A DNA stretch of 64,000 nt, taken from Hyphomonas sp. Its GTDB lineage: Bacteria; Pseudomonadota; Alphaproteobacteria; Caulobacterales; Hyphomonadaceae. Position 1 is the first letter of the stretch. The number at the start of each line of letters is the position of its first letter. The notes beneath the pieces were generated by a model, which did not search any database, was not told the origin of the DNA, and was given only the letters and a program-made list of their open reading frames with translations. The stretch is taken from assembly GCF_018402285.1 (NCBI RefSeq), contig NZ_JAGYJH010000004.1:1-64000 (forward strand), read 5' to 3'. Positions 18,436 to 26,559 of the stretch are shown piece after piece. Made by a program: the position numbers and the translations under genes.

Positions 18436-20024
18436 GCAAACAGTCCCTGCATGAACCAGTCTGGCAGGGCGCCGCGGCCGTCATCATAGAGCCCTTCGCG
18501 GAACACCCAGTAACGCCGGCCCTCATTATCCTCGATCCGGTAATAGTCGCGCGTGCGAGGCAGGTTGCCGGCTTCTTCCGCTGCCTGTGGCAGGTGGGTC
18601 CACCATTCCGGCGCGATCCGCTCCGGCCCATCGGCGCGCACGACGCGGCGCAGACGCCGGCGCCAGACAAATTGCAGGGGCGGGCCGTCTGGAACCTGCG
18701 CCATCACCGAAACCTGCTCAGGCCGCGCGAGCATCCGTACAGGCCGGGGCCCCGTCAGCGGCTGAGGGGCCTTATCCGGTACCTGCGCCATATAGGCCAT
18801 CTGCCGCTCCGCCTTGTAGGGCGGGTGGCGGGCTTGCCTTGCGGTGAGGGTAACGGCGCCTTCGCCCAGACGCGCACTGATCCTGTCAGAAAGGGCGGCA
18901 ATCGCGACGCTGTCGAAGTCGCTTCCGGCAAGGTCGCCGGAGAGGGGGTGGCTGCCCGTTTCCATCGGCGCGGTGCGCGCAGCCTCCAGCAGCAGCAGGT
19001 CTATTCCGAAGCCGGGGTCGATCCCGTCAAGCTTTTCCCGGAAGAGACGGAGCAGGTGCTCCGGGGCATGCACCGGGCGGGCGGCATTGACGCTGACTGA
19101 GGCCATGCCGCCATCGGAGTGGAAGGCACGGAAGGCGAAACCCTGCGCGCCAAGGCCCGAGGAAGAAAGGCAAGCGCACAGCTTTTCCGTCAGCTGCCTG
19201 AGGCCGTCGCGCACGCCTTCCGGGCTGGTCAGCGGTTCGGGGCAGGGCAGGCGTTCGGCATATTCCGGCGCCGGACGAAGGGGCGCAAAGGGTTCGGCGC
19301 GGCGTCCGAGCGCCTGGTCGAGACGCAGGCAGACGGCATGGGCCGCCTCGCGCGAGCGGAAGCGCCGCGTCAGCGCCTGGCGGTCAATGTCATAAAGCTG
19401 CCCGATGCGCGTCAGCCCGAAGCGGCGGAGCAGTGTCAGTGTTTCCGGCGAAAGGCGCAAGGCCGCCATCGGTAAATGGGCAAGGCCGCCGCGTTCCTCG
19501 CCGGAGGGAAGAATGGGATGTTCGCCCAGGCCGGCGCCGCGGGCCAGGGCATGCGCTGCGCCGGGCGTTCCCGCCACGGCAATCTGATGGGTGTATCCTG
19601 CTTGCGCAAGGCGCCGGGAGAGTTCGGCCGCCATGGCGGCCTCGCTGCCAAACAGGTGATCGCAGCCCGTCGTTTCCAGCATCAGCCCATCTTCGCCATC
19701 GAACGCGGCCAGGGGTGAAAACCGCACCATCCACATTGCGAGCGCCGTCAGTGCCTTCAGGTCTGCAGCGCGGTCGATTTCTTCCGAAAGGATATACGGC
19801 AGTGTGGCTTTGGCATCGGCAAGGCGCAGGCCGGTCTCGATCCCGGCCGCCCGCGCCGGGGCATTCGCTGCAACCACGGTCAGTCCGTTGGCGGACTTAT
19901 CATAAAGAACAAAGGGCTTGAGCCTAGCCGGCCTTGCGGCGGGGGCCGGGCGCGCCGGGCGCCGCGTGCGGCGCAGGCGGTCCAGCGGCCAGTCCGCGAG
20001 CCACACCGAGAGATAGCGTTTCAT
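18432..20024 (-). CDS. imuB: ImuB, inactive Y-family polymerase
   Basis: A 530-residue Y-family-like protein that bridges DnaE2 and the sliding clamp in damage-induced mutagenesis. It begins MKRYLSVWLADWPLDRL, as ImuB proteins do. The catalytic carboxylate blocks of active Y-family polymerases (DxD at the start and the SxDE motif) are absent: the second region reads FSPLAAFDGEDGLMLETTG. The open frame extends to 20348 in the opposite reading of imuA, but the residues before MKRYL look non-coding. The gene overlaps the 3' end of imuA by about 100 bp and couples to dnaE2 by 4 bp. Confidence 0.9.
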   Translation of the reverse strand: MKRYLSVWLADWPLDRLRRTRRPARPAPAARPARLKPFVLYDKSANGLTVVAANAPARAAGIETGLRLADAKATLPYILSEEIDRAADLKALTALAMWMVRFSPLAAFDGEDGLMLETTGCDHLFGSEAAMAAELSRRLAQAGYTHQIAVAGTPGAAHALARGAGLGEHPILPSGEERGGLAHLPMAALRLSPETLTLLRRFGLTRIGQLYDIDRQALTRRFRSREAAHAVCLRLDQALGRRAEPFAPLRPAPEYAERLPCPEPLTSPEGVRDGLRQLTEKLCACLSSSGLGAQGFAFRAFHSDGGMASVSVNAARPVHAPEHLLRLFREKLDGIDPGFGIDLLLLEAARTAPMETGSHPLSGDLAGSDFDSVAIAALSDRISARLGEGAVTLTARQARHPPYKAERQMAYMAQVPDKAPQPLTGPRPVRMLARPEQVSVMAQVPDGPPLQFVWRRRLRRVVRADGPERIAPEWWTHLPQAAEEAGNLPRTRDYYRIEDNEGRRYWVFREGLYDDGRGALPDWFMQGLFA

Positions 20025-20649
20025 CGTTCCACTCAAGATCAAAAGCCTGCCCGGCCACAGACGGGGCCGTGCGACAGCGTTCAAGCACAGCCCGCCAGCG
20101 GGGATAGCCCGGGGCGTGCGGGTCGTACCGGTTGGGGGCAGATGGACGGGGGCTGATACGCCAGCGCGCCGACGCGGCCGTTGGACCTGAGCAGCTGTAA
20201 GGCAGCAGCAGGGCGACGGGCACACCATATCGCCCGGATGCAAGGGCAAGGCGGCGGGTGGCGGTAAAGTCCGCGTCCTCGACCTCGGCAACCACCATGC
20301 TTGCGGCGCCTGAGACAATGGCTTCTTCGGTTGCCCACAGAGCCTCACGCGTGTTGCGGGCCCGCACCGTCAGCCGCAGCCGCGCAGGGCTGGCGGACAG
20401 CGCGGCTTCGGGTACATACCCGCTGTCGCGGCCAATTGCGCCCTGCTGCACCCAGAGCCATGCCCCGCGCGCGGCGGGCTGCATTGCCGCCAGCAGGAAC
20501 CCCGTCATGGCAGCCCTGTCACCATAAGCGGCTTCTGCCAGTTCATGCAGGCCGGACGCGCCCAGCCCGAAGGGAAACCCGGCGCCTGCTACAGGCGACG
20601 CCTTCGCCGGCCGGATCAGGCCCCTGGAAAGGAGGGTCTCGAAGTTCAT
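19924..20649 (-). CDS. imuA: ImuA, RecA-like mutasome protein
   Basis: A 241-residue protein similar to ImuA, a RecA/SulA-like partner of ImuB and DnaE2. GLGASGLHELAEAAYGD (about 29-45) and AWLWVQQGAIGRDSGYVPEA match the family's core. It is the first gene of imuA-imuB-dnaE2. The ATG at 20647-20649 lies only 2 bp from the SOS box and about 5 bp from the predicted -10, so the message is probably leaderless. There is no room for a Shine-Dalgarno. Confidence 0.88.
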   Translation of the reverse strand: MNFETLLSRGLIRPAKASPVAGAGFPFGLGASGLHELAEAAYGDRAAMTGFLLAAMQPAARGAWLWVQQGAIGRDSGYVPEAALSASPARLRLTVRARNTREALWATEEAIVSGAASMVVAEVEDADFTATRRLALASGRYGVPVALLLPYSCSGPTAASARWRISPRPSAPNRYDPHAPGYPRWRAVLERCRTAPSVAGQAFDLEWNDETLSLGVARGLAAGPPAPHAAPGAPGPRRKAG

Positions 20650-20651
20650 AT

Positions 20652-20666
20652 GTTCTTATTTTGTTC
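20652..20666. promoter_or_regulatory. LexA (SOS) box of imuA-imuB-dnaE2
   Basis: GTTC at 20652-20655, seven bases, then GTTC at 20663-20666: an exact match to the alphaproteobacterial LexA site GTTC-N7-GTTC. It overlaps the predicted -10 of the imuA promoter, so LexA binding would block RNA polymerase. Confidence 0.92.
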
Positions 20667-20683
20667 TTTTTGTCCTGAGTCAA
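20655..20683 (-). promoter_or_regulatory. imuA promoter, leaderless
   Basis: On the minus strand TTGACT (20678-20683), 17 bp, then AATAAG (20655-20660), followed 5 bp later by the ATG. With usual spacing transcription would begin at or next to the A of the start codon. Confidence 0.65.
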
Positions 20684-20950
20684 GTCCCGCAGGAAAATGA
20701 GCGGGCTTTGCCGGGACCGGATGCATCCGGACCGGGTTCAGGGACCCTGGTCGTGGGAGGATCAGCCCCGGGTTTCGTCTGCCCTCTCAGAACAGTTCAG
20801 TTTGAGGGAGAGAGGCGTGAGGTCAGGTCAGAAACCTGATAACGAGGGCTGCGGCCTGAGCCAAGGGAGGCTGATTAGCCGGGGCAATGGCCGCGGCAAA
20901 CCCGGCCGCCTGCGCGGTTGAAAACCGCTCCTGGCGGGAGGGTTCTGAAA
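20684..20950. other. Gap between the imuA promoter and the MlaC-like gene
   Basis: About 270 bp without a supported gene. It contains a 14-bp perfect palindrome CCGGATGCATCCGG near 20717-20730, CAGGG-A-CCCTG near 20740-20750, and GCGGTT-GAA-AACCGC near 20918-20932. The last could end the MlaC-like transcript. An RNA is possible, but no known family was recognised. Confidence 0.35.
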
Positions 20951-21553
20951 TCAGCGCGCTGCACCGATTTCTGAAATCAGCTCACGGATATTGCCGCCAT
21001 TCTTGTCCAGCATCGCCTGGAACTGCGCTCGCTGCTCGATTGCAAACCACAGGCCCATCGTTTCAATGTCGGTGACTTTCCAGCCGTCATTGTCGGTCAC
21101 GCGCCAGCTGACCAGATGCTCATCGCCATCGCCATTGCTGACCTTCATGGTCACGATGGTATCGCCTGGCCTGCGCTCGAGGGTGCGGAGGATTTCCACA
21201 TCCGCCTGCGAAAATCCGGAAAGGTGATCCCGCAGCTGCCCACGCGCAAACTTCCGGAAAGCGTCGAGAAATTCCCCCTTTGTGGCCTCATCCATGGTGC
21301 GCCAGTGACGGCCCATTGTGAAGGGGGCCACCTGGTCCACATCGATCAGTTCCAGGATGCTGTCGGCCTCCTGATTGCTGATCTTCGCATCCTCAAGCGC
21401 CGCCAGCGTGCGCTCCACGGCGGTGTTCACCACCGCCTCGGGCGAGCCGCCCGTCGATGCCGCAGCTGCCGGAGAGAGGAAGGCGGCCGCCATCAGAATG
21501 CCTGCAAGGGTGGTGCGGGTCTTGAGGGGTGAGAGAGACTTCAGGACTTTCAT
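20951..21553 (-). CDS. MlaC/Ttg2D-family periplasmic phospholipid-binding protein
   Basis: A 200-residue protein with an N-terminal signal peptide (hydrophobic 17-32, cleavage near AAAAS). The body matches the MlaC family, periplasmic shuttles that move phospholipids between outer-membrane MlaA and the inner-membrane Mla complex: FTMGRHWRTMDEATKGEFLDAFR and, near the end, WFAIEQRAQFQAML. A second MlaC paralogue sits with mlaA at 38.9-40.4 kb and shares the IEQRAQF motif. This copy is alone. Confidence 0.82.
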   Translation of the reverse strand: MKVLKSLSPLKTRTTLAGILMAAAFLSPAAAASTGGSPEAVVNTAVERTLAALEDAKISNQEADSILELIDVDQVAPFTMGRHWRTMDEATKGEFLDAFRKFARGQLRDHLSGFSQADVEILRTLERRPGDTIVTMKVSNGDGDEHLVSWRVTDNDGWKVTDIETMGLWFAIEQRAQFQAMLDKNGGNIRELISEIGAAR

Positions 21554-21762
21554 GATCGGCTCCGGAACCAGGCCGGCCTGCGCTGGCTTTTCAGGGGGTG
21601 AACTGGCTCAGCAACGCCCCATGGAGGAGAATGGTTCCCGATTGAGCGCAACAGGTACGGCGCCGTCCCCCCGGCAGAGGCCTGCAGGGGGCCTTGTCTG
21701 TTCGTTATGCGGGCACGTTTACAATTGGCCCATCTGTCTGCGTCACGCCTTTCCGGGTCCGC

Positions 21763-22449
21763 TCAGTTTTTTTTGCTGGTTGTCTTGAGCATGTGCCTGG
21801 CGGCGTTCAGACCAAGGTTGACTGATTGTGAAATTTCTTCCTCCAGAGACCGTTTTCCTTCGGTTTCCCGCCATTTTCGGTGAGGAAGGATCGTGCTCGC
21901 CACGAGCAGCGAAGCGACAAGGTCCGGCAGGAAATCGATCTCCCGGTTCAGGCAGTATTCGGCGGAAATATAGTCTGCATAAACATCTTTCTGGCCCTGT
22001 TCGTAGTCTGACCAGGCAAAGGCGAGTTCCCGGTCAGTGCGCAGCACGCTCCACACGGATGCTGCAGGCTGGGCAAGGTCTCTGCCTGGACGGGCAAAGG
22101 ACAGCGCTTCATCTTTGAAGAAATCAAGGAACAGTGTCGTCTCGCGCGCCGCAAGCGCCCTTTCGCGCAGCGCCTTTATCGCAGAGGTGACAAGGCTCGT
22201 TGCAAGTTCATTCTTGGAACTGAAGTGCGAAAACAGCGTGGTGACATGAATGTCCGCCTCATCCGCGATGGCCTGCATTGTGGTTGCGGCAAATCCGGCC
22301 CGGCTGATCTGCTCGGCGGCAACTTCCTGGATTCTTATCCGCGTGCGACGCCGACGCTCGGTTCGGCGTGGATATTTGGCGTCCCCCGATGCGTCAGCCT
22401 GTGTTGGCTCAGCCGGTTGTGCCTTATCCGGATTTGCTGTTTTCGCCAT
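21763..22449 (-). CDS. TetR/AcrR-family regulator
   Basis: A 228-residue repressor-type protein. After a 27-residue flexible start, RRRTRIRIQEVAAEQISRAG and TTMQAIADEADIHVTTLFSHFSSKNELA (about 57-84) form the TetR helix-turn-helix. The ligand-binding half is unlike anything I can name. It is divergent from the DUF2891/pxp operon across 368 bp, so it may control that operon as well as itself. Confidence 0.85.
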   Translation of the reverse strand: MAKTANPDKAQPAEPTQADASGDAKYPRRTERRRRTRIRIQEVAAEQISRAGFAATTMQAIADEADIHVTTLFSHFSSKNELATSLVTSAIKALRERALAARETTLFLDFFKDEALSFARPGRDLAQPAASVWSVLRTDRELAFAWSDYEQGQKDVYADYISAEYCLNREIDFLPDLVASLLVASTILPHRKWRETEGKRSLEEEISQSVNLGLNAARHMLKTTSKKN

Positions 22450-22817
22450 GAAACGTCTCCGGCCGGGATGAAAGACCGCTATGCGCCAATGGCCACACAG
22501 CCCGGCCCTGTCTGGTCGCAGAGTTCAGAAAGTTGAGCCGAGTAGCTGGCCTGATGCCTAAGAGAAGGCTTCCTTGTTGCGTGAGGCAGCGCGCCGGAAG
22601 CCGCCCGGAAGGAGGGTTGTTTCATCTCTGACTTCCTTTCGAACTTTATTCCGGGCCGGCCTTGGCCGCGATGATTTCCGGCAGGATAAAATCGATTAAT
22701 CTATTTGCATAGTGTTATCTCGAGGCTCCCTGACGTCAGGTGTCTCAACGCCCGCCGCTTGCCTCGGCTGGCCGGCACCTGTTACCCCTCGGGCCGGGTA
22801 ATGCGGGAGAGCAGGAC
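22450..22817. other. 368-bp divergent regulatory region
   Basis: No gene. It separates the TetR gene from the DUF2891/pxp operon and holds a perfect 12-bp palindrome, CCTGACGTCAGG, at 22729-22740 (77 bp before the operon's first ATG), beside an AT-rich patch at 22684-22720 that probably contains promoter elements. Confidence 0.45.
22729..22740. promoter_or_regulatory. Palindrome upstream of the 5-oxoproline operon
   Basis: CCTGACGTCAGG is perfectly self-complementary and lies just downstream of the AT-rich promoter-like patch. It is a candidate operator for the divergent TetR protein; only one copy was noticed in the window. Confidence 0.4.
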
Positions 22818-23969
22818 ATGAAGCGATGGATAGTGGCCGCTGGCCTGGGCGCGATGGCCATGGCAGCCTGCGCGCCAGACCCTGCTCAGCCAGCGCCGGC
22901 AGAGGAGATCGCCATGGAAACGGAAGAGACCAGCCTGCCACCGCCGAGGGACGGCGTCGTGACCGACCGTTTCGCGCGCCTCGCCCTCTCCTGTGTCCAC
23001 AAGGACTACCCCAACAAGATCAGCCATGTGCTGAACTCTGACGCCGACGCAGCCACACCGCGCCAGCTCTACCCTGCCTTCTATGGATGCTTTGACTGGC
23101 ACTCCTCGGTACATGGCCACTGGCTTCTCGTTCGTATCCTGAATACGGACCCGGAAACGCCCTACGCAGATGTCATCAGGTCGGCGCTGGCAAAAAGCTT
23201 CACGCCGGAAAACATCGCCGGTGAGGTTACCTATTTCCAGGCGCCGGAGCGTGCCTCCTTCGAGCGTCCCTATGGCACGGCCTGGTTCCTCCAGCTGATG
23301 ACAGAACTGCGCCAGGCGGATTTCCCGGAAGCTGCCGAATGGGCGGAAACCCTCTCCCCGCTGGAGTCCCTCATTGTCGACTATACCAGCGCCTGGCTTC
23401 CCAAACTCGTCTACCCGATCCGCGCCGGCACGCATAACCAGACCGCCTTTGCCTTCGGCCTGATGATCGACTGGGCAGACGCCACCGGCAACACATCCTT
23501 CCGGCAGCAGATCGCCGCCAAGTCACTGGAGTTCTATGCCAGGGATGTGTCCTGCCCGCTCAGCTATGAGCCTTCGGGGGAAGACTTTCTCTCGCCCTGC
23601 CTGATGGAGGCAGACCTGATGCGCCGCGTCATGAACCAGCAGGACTTTGCCGCCTGGCTCACCGCGTTCCTGCCGCTCATCCCGCAGGACGGGCAGGCCG
23701 CCTGGCTCGCGCCGGGCGTCGTGCTGGACCCCTCCGATGGCAAGCTTGTCCATCTCGATGGCCTGAACCTTTCCCGCGCCTGGGCGCTGGAGGGCATCGC
23801 CTCGGCCTTGCCGGAAGCAGACCCCCGGCGCCCGGCGCTGCTGGCATCGGCGCTCATCCACAAGGAAAGCGGCGTCGCCTCGGTCAGTGAAGAACATTAT
23901 GCCGGCAGCCACTGGCTCGCGAGCTTTGCCACCTATCTGGAAACCGGCCGGGGCCTTCCTGCTCCATGA
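22818..23969 (+). CDS. DUF2891 lipoprotein of the 5-oxoproline operon
   Basis: A 383-residue protein. The ATG at 22818 (Shine-Dalgarno GGGAG upstream) gives MKRWIVAAGLGAMAMAACAP, a signal peptide with a lipobox ending in Cys18, so it should be a lipoprotein. RFARLALSCVHKDYPNK and YPAFYGCFDWHSSVHGHW are DUF2891 hallmarks. DUF2891 genes often sit beside 5-oxoprolinase genes, as here, but the biochemical role is unknown. The stop overlaps the next gene by 4 bp. Confidence 0.78.
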   Translation: MKRWIVAAGLGAMAMAACAPDPAQPAPAEEIAMETEETSLPPPRDGVVTDRFARLALSCVHKDYPNKISHVLNSDADAATPRQLYPAFYGCFDWHSSVHGHWLLVRILNTDPETPYADVIRSALAKSFTPENIAGEVTYFQAPERASFERPYGTAWFLQLMTELRQADFPEAAEWAETLSPLESLIVDYTSAWLPKLVYPIRAGTHNQTAFAFGLMIDWADATGNTSFRQQIAAKSLEFYARDVSCPLSYEPSGEDFLSPCLMEADLMRRVMNQQDFAAWLTAFLPLIPQDGQAAWLAPGVVLDPSDGKLVHLDGLNLSRAWALEGIASALPEADPRRPALLASALIHKESGVASVSEEHYAGSHWLASFATYLETGRGLPAP

Positions 23970-25180
23970 AGCGAAAGCTTTCTTTCGGTCCCGGGGCGCT
24001 CGTCGCCGCAGCCTTTATCGGTCCCGGCACGGTCACGGCCTGCACGCTTGCCGGGGCAAATTTCGGCTTTGCGCTGGTCTGGGCGCTTGTCTTTGCGACG
24101 GTGGCAACGATCATCCTGCAGGAAATGACCGTGCGTCTTGGCATCCTCGGCGGGTCCGGCCTCGGTGAAGCACTCGTCGCGCCCGGAACGCCGGTGATCC
24201 TGAAATGGGGCGCCATCCTTCTGGTTCTGGCTGCGCTTGCGCTTGGCAATGCCGCGTATGAAGCGGGCAACATCACCGGCGGCGCGCTTGGCCTGCGCGC
24301 GATCCTTGGTGAAGGGGAAGGCGTCCAGCGCGCCGCAGCCCTGGCCACAGGGCTGCTCGCGGCAATTGTCCTGGCGGTCGGCCGCTACAAGACGCTCGAA
24401 CGCTTCCTCATCGGCCTTGTCATCCTGATGAGCCTCGCATTCGCCGCCAGCCTTCTTCTGGTCCGGCCCGACATCGGCGCCATGATCGGTGGCTTGCGCC
24501 CAACCCTGCCGGACGGCAGCCTTCTGACAGCCATGGCACTCATAGGCACCACGATCGTGCCCTACAATCTGTTCCTGCATGCGGCGGCCGTGCGCGAGCG
24601 CTGGAAGGAAAATACCGAAGCAGGTCTTGCGGCCGCCATTGCGGATACGCGTGTGTCAGTCGGCCTCGGCGGCCTCATCTCCATCCTTGTGCTCAGTACG
24701 GCAGCCGCCAGCCTCTTCGGAGCGGGCATCGTCATCAGCAGCGGCGCAGACATGGCCATCGCGCTTGAGCCCGCATACGGCCCTGCCGCGCGCATTCTTG
24801 TAGGTGCCGGCCTCTGCGCGGCGGGGCTCTCCTCGGCGATCACCGCGCCGCTGGCAACCGCTTACGCCATATGTGAAGTTACCGGGCGCCCGAAAACCGG
24901 CTGGGTCTTCAAAGGCGTCGCCCTCACGATCGTCGCCATCGGTCTCGGTGTCGCCTTGCTCGGTATCCGGCCTGTGGAGCTTATCCTCGTGGCGCAGGTT
25001 GCCAATGGCCTGCTCCTTCCGGTGGTGGCCACCTTCCTGCTGATCACGATGAACCGGAAATCGGTCCTCGGCGCGCACACCAATGGCCCGCTGCGCAACG
25101 GTCTCGGTCTTCTCGTGGTGCTGATCGCCGCGTTCCTCGGCCTTCGCCTCATCCTTCGCGCTCTGGGCATCTGGCCATGA
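23966..25180 (+). CDS. NRAMP-fold transporter lacking the metal-site residues
   Basis: A 404-residue inner-membrane protein with about 11 hydrophobic helices and the NRAMP fold. True Mn/Fe NRAMPs have DPGN in helix 1 and MPH in helix 6. Here the corresponding sequences are GPGT (19-22) and VPYN (198-201), so the Asp, Asn and Met ligands are all missing. It is coupled by 4-bp overlaps to the DUF2891 gene and pxpA. A related NRAMP-like gene (ycsG) lies in the Bacillus oxoprolinase cluster. Import of 5-oxoproline or another non-metal solute is an inference from context. Confidence 0.8.
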   Translation: MKRKLSFGPGALVAAAFIGPGTVTACTLAGANFGFALVWALVFATVATIILQEMTVRLGILGGSGLGEALVAPGTPVILKWGAILLVLAALALGNAAYEAGNITGGALGLRAILGEGEGVQRAAALATGLLAAIVLAVGRYKTLERFLIGLVILMSLAFAASLLLVRPDIGAMIGGLRPTLPDGSLLTAMALIGTTIVPYNLFLHAAAVRERWKENTEAGLAAAIADTRVSVGLGGLISILVLSTAAASLFGAGIVISSGADMAIALEPAYGPAARILVGAGLCAAGLSSAITAPLATAYAICEVTGRPKTGWVFKGVALTIVAIGLGVALLGIRPVELILVAQVANGLLLPVVATFLLITMNRKSVLGAHTNGPLRNGLGLLVVLIAAFLGLRLILRALGIWP

Positions 25181-25929
25181 CCCGCAGAATCTGCCTCAAT
25201 GCGGACATCGGCGAGCTTCCCGGCGAGGCGGGCACGGCGCTGGACCGGGCAATCCTCAAGGTCGTCTCCCGCTGCAGCATCGCCTGCGGCGGCCATGCCG
25301 GAGACGAACAGTCCATGTCCCTCTCCCTGCACATGGCGAAGGAACTGGGCGTTCTTGCAGGCGCGCACCCCTCCTATCCCGACCGCGAAGGATTTGGCCG
25401 GTCGCGGAACAATGTTTCACTTTCCGAGCTCGCGGTCTCCCTAAAGGGTCAGGTGTCGGCCCTTCAGCGCCTTGCCGCCGTCACCGGCGTGCCGGTCAGC
25501 CACATCAAACCCCATGGCACGCTTTATAATGATGCCGCCCGCGACGGCGAACTGGCGAGCCTTGTTGCGGGGCTTTGCGTGGATGAAGGTATTCACGTCC
25601 TGCTTGGCCCGCCCGCCAGCGAGATGGAGCGCGCGGCTCACGCCGCTGGCCTCTCCTATATTGCCGAAGGCTTTGCAGACCGCGCCTATGAGGCGGATCT
25701 CAGCCTGACGCCGCGCAGCTTTTCCGGCGCCGTTCTGGAGGACCACGAAACCCAATGCGCGCAGGCGCTCTCCATGACGCTCCGGCATCTTGTGACGGCG
25801 CGAACCGGGGAAATCATTCCCATCCGTGTCCAGACCATCTGCCTGCACGGCGACACGCCCGGCGCGGCTGAAAATGCGGCCCGGCTTCGCGCGGCGCTGG
25901 AACAGCAGGGCGTCGGCATCGGTCCATGA
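25177..25929 (+). CDS. pxpA: 5-oxoprolinase subunit A
   Basis: The LamB/YcsF-family subunit of the ATP-dependent 5-oxoprolinase PxpABC, which opens 5-oxoproline to glutamate. The 250-residue length is normal. The N-terminus ICLNADIGE and CGGHAGDEQSMS, with AGAHPSYPDREGFGR and HIKPHGTLYN, are the family's conserved blocks. It overlaps its neighbours by 4 bp on both sides. Confidence 0.93.
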   Translation: MTRRICLNADIGELPGEAGTALDRAILKVVSRCSIACGGHAGDEQSMSLSLHMAKELGVLAGAHPSYPDREGFGRSRNNVSLSELAVSLKGQVSALQRLAAVTGVPVSHIKPHGTLYNDAARDGELASLVAGLCVDEGIHVLLGPPASEMERAAHAAGLSYIAEGFADRAYEADLSLTPRSFSGAVLEDHETQCAQALSMTLRHLVTARTGEIIPIRVQTICLHGDTPGAAENAARLRAALEQQGVGIGP

Positions 25930-26555
25930 CCGCCCCTGAGATCGTCTTCGTCGGAGATGATGCCCTGGCTGCAAAGACCGGCGATGGTGGCGTTCGGAAC
26001 GCGCTTGCCGCGTCCTTGCGTGCCTCGGGCACATGGCGGGATGTCGTGCCCGGGAAGCAGGAAGTCACCGTCCAGTTCAATCCGCTGACGCTGCCGCCCG
26101 CAGTTGCGTTCGAGCGCCTGACAGAGCAGTGCCAGTTCATTCCCGGTGACGCAGACATGTCGGCCCGCCATGTGTCCTTGTCTATGCGGGCAGATGAAGC
26201 CTCCGCCCCGGACCTCGCCCGCCTCGCCGGGGAGAACGGCCTGTCGCAGAGCGCATTCCTGCAGCGTATCCTGGCTTCGCCGCTCACCGTCGACATGATG
26301 GGTTTCACCGCCGGATTCGCCTATGTCGCCGGCGTTGATCCCGCGCTGTCGGCGGCCCGTCTGGACGTGCCCCGCCAACGTGTTCCGGCCGGATCGGTCG
26401 GCCTGATCAGCGGCCAGCTCGGTCTCTACGCGCTCGCCGGTCCCGCGGGCTGGCCAATCATCGGGCGCATTGCTCAGCCTCTGTTCGATGCCCAAAGCAC
26501 GGCGCCTTTTACGCTTGAGGCGGGCATGCGTATATCCCTCCGGATCGAGGGCTAG
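25926..26555 (+). CDS. pxpB: 5-oxoprolinase subunit B (KipI family)
   Basis: A 209-residue KipI-like subunit of 5-oxoprolinase. VTVQFNPLTL and MMGFTAGFAYVAGVDPAL with PRQRVPAGSVGLISGQLGLY are the carboxyltransferase-like signature; the usual GFxPGF reads GFTAGF here. pxpC begins 4 bp after its stop. Confidence 0.92.
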   Translation: MTAPEIVFVGDDALAAKTGDGGVRNALAASLRASGTWRDVVPGKQEVTVQFNPLTLPPAVAFERLTEQCQFIPGDADMSARHVSLSMRADEASAPDLARLAGENGLSQSAFLQRILASPLTVDMMGFTAGFAYVAGVDPALSAARLDVPRQRVPAGSVGLISGQLGLYALAGPAGWPIIGRIAQPLFDAQSTAPFTLEAGMRISLRIEG

Positions 26556-26559
26556 GGGC

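Noticed and set aside
20697-20921. 74-codon plus-strand frame in the imuA-mlaC gap
   Set aside because: No Shine-Dalgarno, no recognisable domain, and odd composition.
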